A stretch of 64,000 bases of DNA, from positions 1 through 64,000 of the forward strand of contig CAVXYY010000011.1 of NCBI GenBank assembly GCA_963766195.1. Direction: 5' to 3'. The DNA is from JAHEFT01 sp963766195 (GTDB taxonomy: Bacteria; Pseudomonadota; Gammaproteobacteria; Xanthomonadales; SZUA-36). The notes beneath the pieces are model-generated. The model did not search any database. It saw nothing but the letters and a program-made list of their open reading frames with translations, and had not been told where the DNA came from. How positions within the stretch are numbered: the stretch's first letter is position 1; each line of letters starts with the position of its first letter. Shown in pieces: positions 46,541 to 56,546 of this stretch. The position numbers and the translations under genes were made by a program.

Positions 46541-47787
46541 TCAGCCCTGGAATTTACGGAACACCAGCGTGCCGTTGGTGCCACCAAAGCCAAAGGAATT
46601 GGACATCACCAATTCAAGCGGAAGTTCTTTTGCCTCGTTGGGCACGTAATCCAGGTCGCAACCTTCGCCCGGATTTTCGAGGTTGATCGTTGGTGGCACC
46701 ACGCCATCCCGCATCGCCAGCACCGAAAACACCGCCTCTGCCCCGCCGGCGGCCCCCAGCATGTGACCGGTCATTGACTTGGTGGAACTGACCGCCAAAC
46801 GGTACGCGTGGTCGCCAAAAATGGTTTTCACCGCGTCGGATTCGGCGCGGTCACCCATCATGGTGGAGGTGCCGTGGGCGTTGATGTAGTCCACCTGTTC
46901 CGGGTTGATTCCCGCGTCATCCAATGCGATTTTCATGCACCGTGCTGCGCCCTCCCCGTCTGCGGGAGGCGCTGTCATGTGGTAAGCGTCACCGCTCATT
47001 CCAAAACCGATCAGTTCCGCGAAAACAGGCGCGCCCCGCGCCTTGGCGTGCTCGAGTTCCTCGATCACCAAAATGCCGGCGCCGTTGGCGAGAACGAAAC
47101 CGTCGCGATCGCGGTCCCACGGACGGCTGGCAGCTTCCGGGTCATCGTTCCGGGTGGACATTGCCTTTGCGGACACGAAACCGGCCATTGACGTTGGGGT
47201 TGTTGCGTATTCAGCGCCACCTGCGACCATGACGTCAGCATCGCCATATTTGATCATCCGGGCCGCCAGGCCAATATTATGAGTAGACGTGGTGCATGCG
47301 GATACGATGGCGATATTAGGCCCTTTGAACCCGAAATTGATGGACAGGATGCCACTCACCATGTTGACGATCGCACCCGGAATATAGAAAGGGGAGACCC
47401 GTCTCGGCCCCTTTTCGTTGTAGATCATCATGTTTTTTTCGATGGAGGAAATTCCACCGATACCGGCCCCGATCGCAAACCCGACGCGTTCCGGGTTCAA
47501 TGCCGTGGTTTTCGCCGATGAGTCCGGCCTGGGACATCGCGTCCTGTGCCGCGGCGAGGCCATAGTGCACAAACTTGTCGTAGCGACGCGCATCCTTTTC
47601 AGGAATGTAGTCGGTTATTTCGAAATCACGGATTTCACCCGCAATGCGGGTTGCCAGATGCAGACGCGTCGAATTCGGTAACCGGACCGATACCGCTTTG
47701 GCCATTGCAGACCGCCGCCCAGGCCGACTCCACGGTATTTCCTACCGGGGAAATTACCCCGAGACCGGTAACAACCACTCGACGCAT
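46541..47787 (-). CDS. fabF: beta-ketoacyl-ACP synthase II, frameshifted
   Basis: About 415 aa. ATG 47787 opens MRRVVVTGLGVISPVGNTVESAW; after corrections near 47655 and 47490 the protein continues through PERVGFAIGAGIGG, VSACTTSTHNIG (active Cys), INAHGTSTMMGD, SSTKSMTGHMLGAAGG (His and Lys) and SNSFGFGGTNG. It extends acyl-ACP chains, including the temperature-responsive palmitoleate step. It lies 94 bp behind acpP in the usual order. Confidence 0.92.
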
Positions 47788-47881
47788 TGACACAATCGAC
47801 TCCTTTTCAAATTTCAGGGCTCTAAACCAACAGCGGCCGGCAAAACGCCGGCCGCCTCGTCAGCCTATTCAATGCAAAGGT

Positions 47882-48115
47882 TCAGATGTGCGCTTGAACG
47901 TAGTCAATTGCCTGCTGAACGCTGGTAATCTTCTCCGCCTCTTCATCCGGAATTTCACATTCGAACTCTTCCTCGAGCGCCATGACAAGTTCGACGGTAT
48001 CCAGGGAGTCTGCGCCAAGATCATCCACAAACGAAGCACCGGGGGTGACTTCGTCTTCCTTGACACCAAGTTGTTCGATAACAATCTTTTTGACGCGATC
48101 TTCAATACTGCTCAT
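47882..48115 (-). CDS. acpP: acyl carrier protein
   Basis: 77 aa from ATG 48115 after AGGAAAGTATCTC. MSSIEDRVKKIVIEQLGVKE, then FVDDLGADSLDTVELVMALEEEF with the DSL serine that carries phosphopantetheine, and a C-terminal ITSVQQAIDYVQ. Intact. It is the central carrier of the fatty-acid enzymes encoded around it. The frame upstream of the ATG is fabG sequence in an accidentally open frame. Confidence 0.98.
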   Translation of the reverse strand: MSSIEDRVKKIVIEQLGVKEDEVTPGASFVDDLGADSLDTVELVMALEEEFECEIPDEEAEKITSVQQAIDYVQAHI

Positions 48116-48183
48116 TGAGATACTTTCCTCTTTGGGGGGATTCAGTTTGGCAATTTTAGTTAATCTACGGCTACGATGCCAGT

Positions 48184-48934
48184 CTAAATCATGAACATGC
48201 CACCATTGACATGCAAGGTCTGCCCCGTAATGTACCCGCCCTGCGATGAAGCGAGGAACAAAACGGATGCCGCTATATCGTGTCGGTTCACCTAATCGTT
48301 GTAATGGAATGTCCTTCAGAAGCGCTTCTTTCTGGCTGTCATCCAAGCGCCCGGGTCATGTCCGTGTCGATGAAACCCGGGGCGACCACGTTTACCGTGA
48401 TATTGCGGGAACCAATCTCTCGCGCCAGGGATCGGGTGAAACCCATCATGCCCGCCTTGGCGGCTGCATAGTTCGTTTGGCCGGCATTTCCCATCGAGCC
48501 CACCACGGAGGCGATACTGATGATTCGGCCGTTCCTGGCCTTCATCATACCGCGAAGACAGGCCTTGCTGAGACGAAAAACGGAACGCAGATTGGTTTCC
48601 ATGACAGCATCCCAGTCTTCTTCTTTCATTCGCATCAGGATCTGGTCCCGCGTGATGCCCGCGTTATTGACCAGGATGGTCGGTGTTCCGAGGGTCGCAG
48701 TGACTTTTTCAACCAGGCTGCCCGCACCTTCGGGATCATTGACATCCAGGACTTCGCCGGCGTTTCCGGCGGAAATGGCGCCCAGTCGCTGGCGATGTCA
48801 TCCGCGCCAGCCTGTGTCGTCGCCGTACCGGCCACCCGGGCGCCTGCTGCCGCCAGTGTATCGGCAATCGCCGCCCCGATTCCACGGCTGGCGCCGGTCA
48901 CGATGGCCACCTGGCCTTCCAGATTCAATTCCAT
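48184..48934 (-). CDS. fabG: 3-oxoacyl-ACP reductase, frameshifted
   Basis: About 249 aa over four frame segments. It has the SDR signature: GQVAIVTGASRGIGAAIAD, NNAGITRDQILMRM, RIISIASVVGSMGNAGQTNYAAAKAG (Ser and YxxxK), VNVVAPGFIDTDMT, and a C-terminal FLASSQGGYITGQTLHVNGGMFMI ending at 48184. Frame changes near 48770, 48345 and 48285. It reduces 3-oxoacyl-ACP with NADPH. It lies directly after fabH; fabD is not present between them. Confidence 0.92.
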
Positions 48935-48985
48935 CCTTCAACTCCAGTTATCCACTGATTTCCACCGCTGCTGCGGCGCCTGGAA

Positions 48986-49981
48986 TCAGTACCTGATCAG
49001 CGCCGAGCCCCAGGTGAAACCACCACCGAAAGCCTCGAGCAAAAGCAGGTCGCCCCGCTTTATCCTGCCGTCACGCACCGCCTCGTCCAGGGCGAGCGGT
49101 ACGGAAGCGGCTGATGTGTTGCCGTGGCGATCAACGGTGACGACCACGTTGTCCATACTCATATCCAGCAACCTCGCCATGGCGCTGATGATCCGGAGGT
49201 TCGCCTGGTGGGGAATGAGCCAGTCAAGGTCGGATTTGTCCAGGTTGTTGCTGCCCAGTGTTTCTTCCACGATCCGGCCCAGGGTCCGGACCGCAACTTT
49301 GAACACCTCGTTGCCGCGCATCTGGATCTCGGGTTTGCCGTTGTTGTCCAGTGTTGCCTCCCAACCCACGGAAACACCGGCGTTGGTTGTCAACAGGTCG
49401 ATGTAATCGCCGTTGGCGTGGATGTGGCTGGAGAGTATGCCGGGCTCTTCTGACGCTTCCAGGACCACGGCGCCCGCGCCGTCGGCAAACAGGACTGCCG
49501 TATCCCGCTTGCTCCAGTTGGTGATCTTGGACAGCGTTTCCGCACCGCACACCAGGACTTTCTTCGCATCGCCGCAGCGAATGTATTTGTCGGCCACGTT
49601 GAGCGCATAAAGAAACCCGGAGCACGCGGCATTCACATCCATGGCGCCGCAATCCGGCAATCCGAGTTTCTTCTGCAGCAGGCAGGCCGTGCTCGGAAAA
49701 ATCAGGTCGGGGGTGGTCGTTCCGATGATAAACAGGTCGATTTCAGACGGATCGCAGCCGGCCGCTTCAAGGGCCTTCAGGCAGGCCTGCTCGGCGAGCA
49801 TTGACGTGGTTTCGTGTTCTTCGACGACACGCCGTTCACAGATTCCGGTGCGCTCCCGAATCCACTGGTCGCTGGTATCCATCATTTTTTCGAGGTCCAG
49901 GTTGGTCACAACCTTTTCCGGAAGATGGCTACCCGTACCGGCTATTCTTGAATAGATCAAACTGACGTCTCCAATTGACAC
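48986..49981 (-). CDS. fabH: beta-ketoacyl-ACP synthase III
   Basis: 331 aa, uninterrupted. Active Cys at about residue 120 (VNAACSGFLYAL), catalytic His in WLIPHQANLRI, Asn in RHGNTSAASVPLALDE, and a C-terminal LLLEAFGGGFTWGSALIRY. It starts fatty-acid synthesis by condensing acetyl-CoA with malonyl-ACP. Residues 1-8 before LIYSRIAGTG may be an over-extension. Confidence 0.95.
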   Translation of the reverse strand: MSIGDVSLIYSRIAGTGSHLPEKVVTNLDLEKMMDTSDQWIRERTGICERRVVEEHETTSMLAEQACLKALEAAGCDPSEIDLFIIGTTTPDLIFPSTACLLQKKLGLPDCGAMDVNAACSGFLYALNVADKYIRCGDAKKVLVCGAETLSKITNWSKRDTAVLFADGAGAVVLEASEEPGILSSHIHANGDYIDLLTTNAGVSVGWEATLDNNGKPEIQMRGNEVFKVAVRTLGRIVEETLGSNNLDKSDLDWLIPHQANLRIISAMARLLDMSMDNVVVTVDRHGNTSAASVPLALDEAVRDGRIKRGDLLLLEAFGGGFTWGSALIRY

Positions 49982-50218
49982 TCAAGTAGCGTTGCCGCTG
50001 ATTTTTACAGCGCCTGGCGCCGCACTCCGTGGCCGGCTTCCAGCTTCGCCCGGCTTTACGCCGGGCAGTGGGGCATCATTATGCGCGGCTAAACCGGCTT
50101 GCGCCACCGTCCGCCCTGTAAATGTCCGCTGCCTGAAAACAGCAAGGCCCTGGTCACGACAGTGCGCAACCGGGGCCCGGACTGTCTTTTCAGAAATGCT
50201 CATTCTTTGAGCGGTGTT
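49982..50218 (-). other. gap where plsX is expected; no supported gene
   Basis: The 237 bp between rpmF and fabH contain a minus-strand open frame of 73 codons without family resemblance, and a GC hairpin (GCCCGGC-GTAAA-GCCGGGC at about 50046-50065). No plsX motif is found. The hairpin may attenuate or end the yceD-rpmF transcript. Confidence 0.45.
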
Positions 50219-50414
50219 TTATTCTTCGTCAAATTCGACAACAGGAGTTTCGATCACCTTTCTGGCCCTTGTAATAACCATCAGGTGTCATGTGGTGACG
50301 AAGATGCGTCTCCCCCGTGGTTGAGTCCACGGAAAGTGTCGGCGCGTTGAGTGCGTCGTGAGAGCGGCGCATGCCGCGCTTTGACGGTGTTTTACGATTT
50401 TTCTGTACTGCCAT
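50219..50414 (-). CDS. rpmF: ribosomal protein bL32, frameshifted at 3' end
   Basis: ATG 50414 follows GGGAGAAACAGTC. The product starts MAVQKNRKTPSKRGMRRSHD, the invariant bL32 start, and runs to DGYYKG; an indel near 50258 shifts the frame, and correcting it gives KVIETPVVEFDEE with TAA at 50219, the normal end. bL32 is a near-essential large-subunit protein, so this break is best read as a sequence error. Upstream yceD on the same strand is the standard partner. Confidence 0.93.
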
Positions 50415-50471
50415 GACTGTTTCTCCCAAGTCAAAATAAACTGTTTAGTTGCGGACCGATCCTTTACCGGA

Positions 50472-51036
50472 TCAGTCCTCGACATTTTCCTTCATGAGCC
50501 CCGCCAATCCGGCGAATGGTTTGTGGCTCTGCGCTTCTCTGCGCCCGATGAGGGACGCGGTTTTTCCATCCGTCGAGATATTGATTTCTTCGGATTCCGG
50601 ACTTCTCGGCACCTGCGGGACTGCCAGAAGCAACTCTTCTTCGACGATATCCAGCAATGCCATACGGCGATTTTCAACCATCACCGGATCGTAGCATATC
50701 CGGGATCAGTTCCTGTTCAGCAACATCCTCGATAACCGCGAGCCAACTTCGGCGATTTACTTTTTCGCGGTAGGGCTCAAGGCTGCGCTGACAAACCAGC
50801 GGCAACTCTGCCTCAACATCCAGCCTGATCGTCACCAGACCCTGCCGGTCGTACGAGAACCTGGCGGTAAACTCCGCATCGTCGCGGGCCAGAACCGCCT
50901 CATTTTGCCTGTCGTCGCCAGGCGCCAACAATGGCTCGAGTCGCATCATTCGCTTTATCGGCATCGTTCCGTGGAACGTCCGCCGCCCGTCCGCAGCCTT
51001 CCAGGGATCTACAAAGTCTGGAAATTCACGTGACAT
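50472..51036 (-). CDS. yceD: YceD/DUF177 family protein, frameshifted
   Basis: About 188 aa over two frames joined near 50690: REFPDFVDPWKAADGRRTFHGTM, then FSYDRQGLVTIRLDVEAELPLVCQRSLEP with the conserved Cys/Gln-Arg, EEELLLAVPQVPR and a C-terminal KPFAGLAGLMKE. DUF177 proteins precede rpmF in bacteria and plants and are linked to 23S rRNA accumulation. Divergent from maf with 70 bp between the starts. Confidence 0.88.
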
Positions 51037-51106
51037 GGCTGCACAATTCCTGTCGGCGGCTCAATTAAGAGAGCGCAATACCTAAACGGGTTATTTTACT
51101 ATAAAA

Positions 51107-51704
51107 ATGTCACAGCAGTCACATAAAAGAAATCTGATTCTTGCATCTTCAAGTCCGTACCGGAAATCGTTGCTGGAACGACTTGGAATTCCCTTCCAGG
51201 TTTGTTTACCCGATGTGGATGAGACTCCCCTCGGATGCTGAAAGCGCCACGCGACTGGTTTCCCGCCTGGCGAAAAGCAAGGCGGCCTCGCTTGCAGCCC
51301 AATTTCCGCATGCGGTGATTATCGGTTCTGACCAGGTCGCGGTCTGCGGCGATGAAATCGTTGGTAAGCCCCACAGCGTGACTGGCGCGATCGGCCAATT
51401 GCAGCGTTTCAGCGGCCAGACTGTCCGCTTTCTGACCGCGGTTTGCGTTATTTGCGAAAGCACGGCATTTGAATACCTTCGAACCGTGATCACGGACGCC
51501 TGTTTCAGAAACCTGTCTGATGACGAAATACAACGCTATGTCGCGCTGGACCAACCCCTCGATTGCGCCGGAAGCTTCAAGTCCGAAGCGGCCGGTATCG
51601 GATTGCTCAGCGCGATGAAATCGGATGACCCCACAGCCATTGTCGGCCTGCCCCTGATTGCGCTGTCGGATGCGTTACGCTCAGCCGGTTTCAAGGTGCC
51701 CTAG
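51107..51704 (+). CDS. maf: Maf-family nucleotide pyrophosphatase, frameshifted
   Basis: About 198 aa from ATG 51107: NLILASSSPYRKSLLERLGIPF with the SSS-PxR active-site motif, DVDETPL, then after a frame change near 51235 SDQVAVCGDEIVGKP (catalytic Asp) and DQPLDCAGSFKSEAAGIGLL. The LDCAGSF form fits the YceF subgroup that hydrolyses m7GTP. YceF is normally next to yceD-rpmF, as here. Confidence 0.88.
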
Positions 51705-51761
51705 AAGCCGACTTTTGTGTGATAATACAGGCTCACCATACTTAACCGTACGGAGCCTGAA

Positions 51762-53741
51762 ATGAGTCATCCCGAATACAGGAATTGGCGACTGGAGTAC
51801 GATCTTGACCAGGTGTGCTGGCTGACCATTGACCGCGCCGGTGAATCCACCAACAGCCTCTCCCGGGAGGTCATGACGGAACTGGAAACGATCGTTTCCG
51901 ACCTGGAAAAACATCACCCCAGGGGCCTGGTTCTGCAATCCGGAAAGAAAAACTCCTTCATTGTCGGCGCAGATGTCCGCGAATTCGACCTGGTAAAAAG
52001 CGTCGAGGAGGCCGAGGGATTTATTCGGGACGTTCACAAGGTATTTGACCGGATCGAAGCCCTGCCCTTCCCCAAGGTCGTCTTAATCGACGGCTATTGC
52101 CTGGGCGGCGGACTCGAACTGGCTCTGTGCTTCGATTTCCGGATTGCGGCCAATAACGATGCAACCCGGCTTGGCTTTCCGGAAGTTAAACTGGGCATCT
52201 ATCCCGGGTTTGGCGGCAGCGCCCGAACCACCCGCCTGGTCGGTGGCTTCAAGGCCATACCGATCATGCTGACTGCCCGGATGCTCAGGGCTTACCAGGC
52301 GAAAAGCCTGGGCCTGGTTGACCAGCTGGTCGGACCCCACGGCTCGTTGCGCTGGGCTGGCAGAAATGCGGTGCTGAAAAATCGTAAAAGCCGCCGAGCA
52401 GGCCTGACCGCACGATTGAGCAATTTCGGACCGGTGCGGAAATTCCTGGCAGGCCAGATGCGGAAGCAGACGGCAGCCAAGGCTAGTCCTGCCCATTATC
52501 CCGCCCCGTTTGAATTAATCGACGCCTGGGAAACGTTCGGCGACAACCCGCGGAAAATGCTCGACGAAGAGGCCATCCGGGTTGCGAAACTGATCAACGG
52601 TGATACCTCGAAGGGTTTACGCCGGGTTTTCCGGTTGATGGAGCAACTGAAAGCAAACGGTAAAGGTTCCGGCTTCAGGGCACGACGGGTTCACGTCATC
52701 GGCGCCGGGGTCATGGGCGGCGACATTGCCGCCTGGTGCGTTCTGCAGGGACTGGAAGTCACCTTGCAGGACCGGGAAATGAAATACATTGATCCGGCGC
52801 TGAAGCGAGCCCGGAAACTGTTCGCCAAGCGTCTCAGGACGCCGGACCGGATTGCTGGCGCCCAGAGCCGCCTTATTGCTGATGTCGAAGGGGCCGGGGC
52901 GGGCCGGGCCGATGTGATTATCGAAGCCATATTCGAAAACCTCGAAGCGAAGCAGGCTTTGTTCAAGTCCCTGGAGGACCGTGTCAAGCCCGGCGCCATC
53001 CTGGCCACGAATACTTCGGCGATTCCGCTGAAAGACATCGCTTCGGTGCTGAAAGAACCGTCCCGGTTGCTGGGGCTTCACTTCTTCAACCCGGTCGCCA
53101 AGATGCCGTTGGTCGAAGTGGTTTTTGACGAGAGGACCCGGGCAGATGAAATTGAGCGCGGTTCGGCTTTCTGCAACCAGATCAACCGGTTTCCATTACC
53201 CGTCAAAAGCAGTCCCGGGTTCCTGGTCAACCGGGTTCTGGCGCGTTACCTGTTAAAAGCCTTCCAGGTGCACCGCGAGCAGAATGTGCCGAAAGAAGCG
53301 CTGGATAAAGCCGCCGAGAAATTCGGCATGCCCATGGGGCCGGTTGAGTTGGCTGACACCGTGGGTCTGGACGTTGGGCTCGGCGTCATGAAAACCCTCG
53401 GCGGAGAAGACGCGGCCGAGGATGCGGCGGTGCTCAAATCCTATGTCGAAAAGGGGAAACTCGGTAAAAAGAGCGGCGAAGGTTTCTACAAGTGGAAAAA
53501 AGGCCGTGCGGTCAAAGACAGCAAGGCGCTGGAAGGCATCAACCTGGATACCCTGGCTGCGGAACTCATGCAGCCTTACTTTGACGAATGTCGCGCCTGC
53601 CAGGCCGACGGCATCGTCGCCGACCGGGACGCCGTCGACGCGGGAATGATATTCGGCACCGGATTTGCCCCATTCAGGGGCGGGCCCCTGTACTACCTCG
53701 ACAGCACCACAGAACGTAATCGGGAGCAGGAAGATGAGTAA
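51762..53741 (+). CDS. fadJ: 3-hydroxyacyl-CoA dehydrogenase/enoyl-CoA hydratase (FadJ-like)
   Basis: 659 aa, intact. The N-terminal crotonase domain has FIVGADVREF, GYCLGGGLELALCFDFRIA and GFPEVKLGIYPGFGGSART with the two catalytic Glu. A linker leads to the dehydrogenase: VHVIGAGVMGGDIAAW (NAD), ATNTSAIPLKDIA, LHFFNPVAKMPLVEVV (catalytic His) and SPGFLVNRVLARYL. It catalyses the middle two steps of beta-oxidation. Its last codons overlap the start of the thiolase (GATGAGTAA), so the two subunits are coupled. Confidence 0.93.
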   Translation: MSHPEYRNWRLEYDLDQVCWLTIDRAGESTNSLSREVMTELETIVSDLEKHHPRGLVLQSGKKNSFIVGADVREFDLVKSVEEAEGFIRDVHKVFDRIEALPFPKVVLIDGYCLGGGLELALCFDFRIAANNDATRLGFPEVKLGIYPGFGGSARTTRLVGGFKAIPIMLTARMLRAYQAKSLGLVDQLVGPHGSLRWAGRNAVLKNRKSRRAGLTARLSNFGPVRKFLAGQMRKQTAAKASPAHYPAPFELIDAWETFGDNPRKMLDEEAIRVAKLINGDTSKGLRRVFRLMEQLKANGKGSGFRARRVHVIGAGVMGGDIAAWCVLQGLEVTLQDREMKYIDPALKRARKLFAKRLRTPDRIAGAQSRLIADVEGAGAGRADVIIEAIFENLEAKQALFKSLEDRVKPGAILATNTSAIPLKDIASVLKEPSRLLGLHFFNPVAKMPLVEVVFDERTRADEIERGSAFCNQINRFPLPVKSSPGFLVNRVLARYLLKAFQVHREQNVPKEALDKAAEKFGMPMGPVELADTVGLDVGLGVMKTLGGEDAAEDAAVLKSYVEKGKLGKKSGEGFYKWKKGRAVKDSKALEGINLDTLAAELMQPYFDECRACQADGIVADRDAVDAGMIFGTGFAPFRGGPLYYLDSTTERNREQEDE

Positions 53742-55014
53742 TCAAATTCGCAGGATTGCAGTCATCGGGGGCAGCCGTATTCCTTTCTGCCGTTCAAATT
53801 CGATCTATTCTGAAAAGACCAACCTGGACATGCTCGCCGCCGTTCTGCAAGGCGTGGTCGATCGATTCGGCCTGGAGGGCAAACAGCTTGACGAAGTTGT
53901 CGCCGGCGCCGTAACCAGTCACTCAAAGGACTGGAACCTGGCACGCGAGGCGCTGCTTTCCACCGATCTGTCGCCCCTGACCCCGGGCATCACCTTGCAG
54001 CAGGCCTGCGGCACCAGCCTGCAGGCCGCGCTGATGATCGGTGCAAAAATCGCCACCGGCCAGATTGAGTGTGGCATCGCTGCAGGAACGGATACCACGT
54101 CCGATGCGCCGATTTCGTTTAGCCGCAAGTTTTCCCAGCGGCTGGTCAAAATGGGTGCGGCCCGTTCCGGCAAGCAACGGTTGGCCGCGTTCAAGGGTTT
54201 CAGCCTGTCTGAACTCAAACCTGTATTGCCGGCCAATGGAGAACCCAGAACCGGGCTGTCGATGGGCCAGCATTGCGAGCGGATGGCCAGGGAGTGGAAA
54301 ATCCCCAGGGAAGAACAGGACCGCCTGGCCATGGAAAGTCATCACAAAGCAGCCAGCGCTTATGACGAGGGTGTTTTCGACGACCTGGTCACACCCTGGA
54401 GTGGTGTCACCCGGGATAACAACATCCGCGCCGACAGCAGCATGGAAAAGCTCGGTTCTCTCAGGACCGTATTCTCGAAGGATCAAGGCGCGACGCTGAC
54501 TGCCGGCAACAGCACACCGTTAACGGATGGCGCCGCCGCCGTGCTACTGGCATCGGAAGACTGGGCGCGCGAAAACGAACTGCCGGTGCAGGCCTATATC
54601 ACCGCCAGCCGCACTTCAGCCGTGGATTTCGTCAACGACGAGGGCCTGTTGATGGCCCCGACGGTCGCAGTCTCCGAAATGCTGCAAAGGACCGGCCTGG
54701 CGTTGCAGGATTTTGACTATTACGAGATACACGAGGCTTTCGCAGCCCAGGTTCTGTGCACGCTGGCAGCCTGGGAATCGGAAGAATATTGCCGCGGGAG
54801 GCTCGGCCTGGACGCCGCGCTGGGTTCGATTGACCGCAGCAAACTGAACATCCACGGCAGCAGCCTGGCGGTTGGGCATCCCTTCGCTGCAACCGGCGCA
54901 CGCATCGTGGGCAACCTGGCCCAGATCCTCGCGCAAGCGGGATCCGGCAGGGGCCTGATATCCATCTGCACCGCCGGCGGCATGGGCGTCGCAGCAATCA
55001 TGGAACGTGACTGA
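53734..55014 (+). CDS. fadI: acetyl-CoA C-acyltransferase (FadI-like thiolase)
   Basis: 426 aa from ATG 53734. The active Cys at residue 92 is in LQQACGTSLQAAL; EIHEAFAAQVL and LAVGHPFAATGARIV give the two His, and LISICTAGGMGVA the second Cys. The MSNQIRRIAVIGGSRIPFCRS start and the YEIHEAFAAQ form fit FadI rather than FadA. It cleaves 3-ketoacyl-CoA. Encoded directly after fadJ. Confidence 0.93.
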   Translation: MSNQIRRIAVIGGSRIPFCRSNSIYSEKTNLDMLAAVLQGVVDRFGLEGKQLDEVVAGAVTSHSKDWNLAREALLSTDLSPLTPGITLQQACGTSLQAALMIGAKIATGQIECGIAAGTDTTSDAPISFSRKFSQRLVKMGAARSGKQRLAAFKGFSLSELKPVLPANGEPRTGLSMGQHCERMAREWKIPREEQDRLAMESHHKAASAYDEGVFDDLVTPWSGVTRDNNIRADSSMEKLGSLRTVFSKDQGATLTAGNSTPLTDGAAAVLLASEDWARENELPVQAYITASRTSAVDFVNDEGLLMAPTVAVSEMLQRTGLALQDFDYYEIHEAFAAQVLCTLAAWESEEYCRGRLGLDAALGSIDRSKLNIHGSSLAVGHPFAATGARIVGNLAQILAQAGSGRGLISICTAGGMGVAAIMERD

Positions 55015-55068
55015 TGCCGAAAGCCAGCAAGCCGAGTGAGATGCTTTCGATTTAGCTGTAACAGGCCA

Positions 55069-55973
55069 CTAGCCGCTCGGCTGGGCCTTGTAGGGCATTT
55101 CGACTTCGATTCCGGTGGCTTCGGCTGTATTGAGCATCAGTGTTGCCCGCGTCATGGGGCCCACCCCGCCGGGGACCGGGCTTATCCAGCCTGCTTTGAG
55201 AACCGCTGACGGGTAATCGATATCACCAACAATTTTCCCGTTGGGCAGACGGTTAATACCGACATCGACAACAATCGTGCCGGGCCTGATCCAATCCGAG
55301 AGAACAATTCCGGGTTTGCCGATAGCGCTGATCAACAGTTCAGCGCTCCGCACGTGCTCTTCCAGGTTGCGGGTGAACCGGTGACTCACGGTCACGGTTG
55401 ACCCGGTTAGAAGAAGCTCGAGCGCCATCGGCCGGCCGACAATGTTTGAGGCCCCGACCACGACCGCGTGCATGGAGCGGTTCGCGATTCCGTAAAAATG
55501 CAGGAGCGCCATGACCCCGCGGGGTGTGCAGGGACGCAAGCCCGGGCTGACGCAGAGCAAGTTTTCCCACGTTGAAAGCATGAAAACCATCGACATCCTT
55601 ATCCGCGAGAATCCGGTTGGTCACTGCGGATTCGTTGATATGCGCCGGCAAAGGAAGCTGCACGAGTATACCGTCAACATCGGGGGATTCGTTCAAACGG
55701 TCGATCAGGTCAAGCAGTTCAGCCTCGGAAGTATCGGCGGCCAGGTCGAAGTCCCTGGCGACAGATTCCTGCCCTTTCGCAGTCCTTGCGCTTGGCCCGC
55801 ACGTAGATCGAGGACGCCGGATCATTGCCCACCAGGACAACGGCAAGGCTGGGCCGGCGCCCGCCAGTCTTTACATGACTTTCAATCGATGCGCGCACGC
55901 ATTCGATGATTGTCCCGCTGACTTTGATCCCGTCGAGAATTTTTGCTTTTGATTCTTGTTGGATTGTTTTCAT
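55069..55973 (-). CDS. folD: methylenetetrahydrofolate dehydrogenase/cyclohydrolase, frameshifted
   Basis: About 300 aa in three frame segments. From ATG 55973: RPSLAVVLVGNDPASSIYVRAKRKDCE (with the YxxxK region), then after a change near 55780 DGILVQLPLPAHI and DKDVDGFHAFNVGKL, then after a change near 55540 VVVGASNIVGRPMALELLL, GKPGIVLSDWIRPGTIVVDVGINRL and SPVPGGVGPMTRATLM. It supplies one-carbon units. VGASNIVG is a small variant of the common VGRSxIVG nucleotide loop. Convergent with fadI. Confidence 0.9.
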
Positions 55974-56021
55974 AATCAATAGTATTTTAAAGACACCCTG
56001 ATCAAACGTTTAGGTAAAGCC

Positions 56022-56510
56022 ATGCGTGTTCATGAATTCGCTTTTCGCTCTCTGCAAGGCGCCAGTATGCCGCTGGAACGCTGGACCGGACAACCGATCC
56101 TGCTTGTCAATACCGCTTCCGAGTGCGGTTTTACACCTCAGTACACTGGCCTGCAAGCCCTGTGGGAAGAGTACCGCCACTCCGGGCTCATCGTGCTGGG
56201 AATTCCGTGCAATGATTTTGGGGCGCAGGAACCGGCGGACGAAAACGCGATCCTGGACTTCTGCGTCAGCAACTACGGGGTTACTTTTCCCATGACCGAA
56301 AAGCAGAACATCCTGGGTAAGGAAGCCCACCCGCTGTTCCTGGCCATGCGCGAAGAATACACCAGCGACATTTTGCCGAGATGGAATTTCTTCAAGTACC
56401 TGTTCGGGCGAAACGGTGACCTGCTGCATCACTGGCCGTCGGATATCACACCGGACGAGCCCGGATTTCGCCACGACATAGAACGCAACCTGGGTTCCTG
56501 GACCCTGTAA
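56022..56510 (+). CDS. glutathione peroxidase family protein
   Basis: 162 aa. The catalytic Cys is in VNTASECGFTPQYTGLQAL; LGIPCNDFGAQEP corresponds to the LGFPCNQFGxQEP motif (Gln), and RWNFFKYLFGRNG gives the Trp. It is a non-selenium, thioredoxin-type peroxidase without an export signal. The resolving Cys in FCVSNYG is at the position used in similar bacterial enzymes. Divergent from folD, with 48 bp between starts. Confidence 0.92.
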   Translation: MRVHEFAFRSLQGASMPLERWTGQPILLVNTASECGFTPQYTGLQALWEEYRHSGLIVLGIPCNDFGAQEPADENAILDFCVSNYGVTFPMTEKQNILGKEAHPLFLAMREEYTSDILPRWNFFKYLFGRNGDLLHHWPSDITPDEPGFRHDIERNLGSWTL

Positions 56511-56546
56511 ACAACGGTTCCGGCCGCCCCGCGCCGGCTGAAAGCC

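Noticed and set aside
47882..48346. 154-codon version of acyl carrier protein
   Set aside because: The N-terminal half is fabG sequence in a shifted frame; acpP starts at 48115 after a good ribosome-binding site.
49982..50203. 73-codon minus-strand frame between rpmF and fabH
   Set aside because: No family resemblance and it contains a hairpin; probably non-coding.
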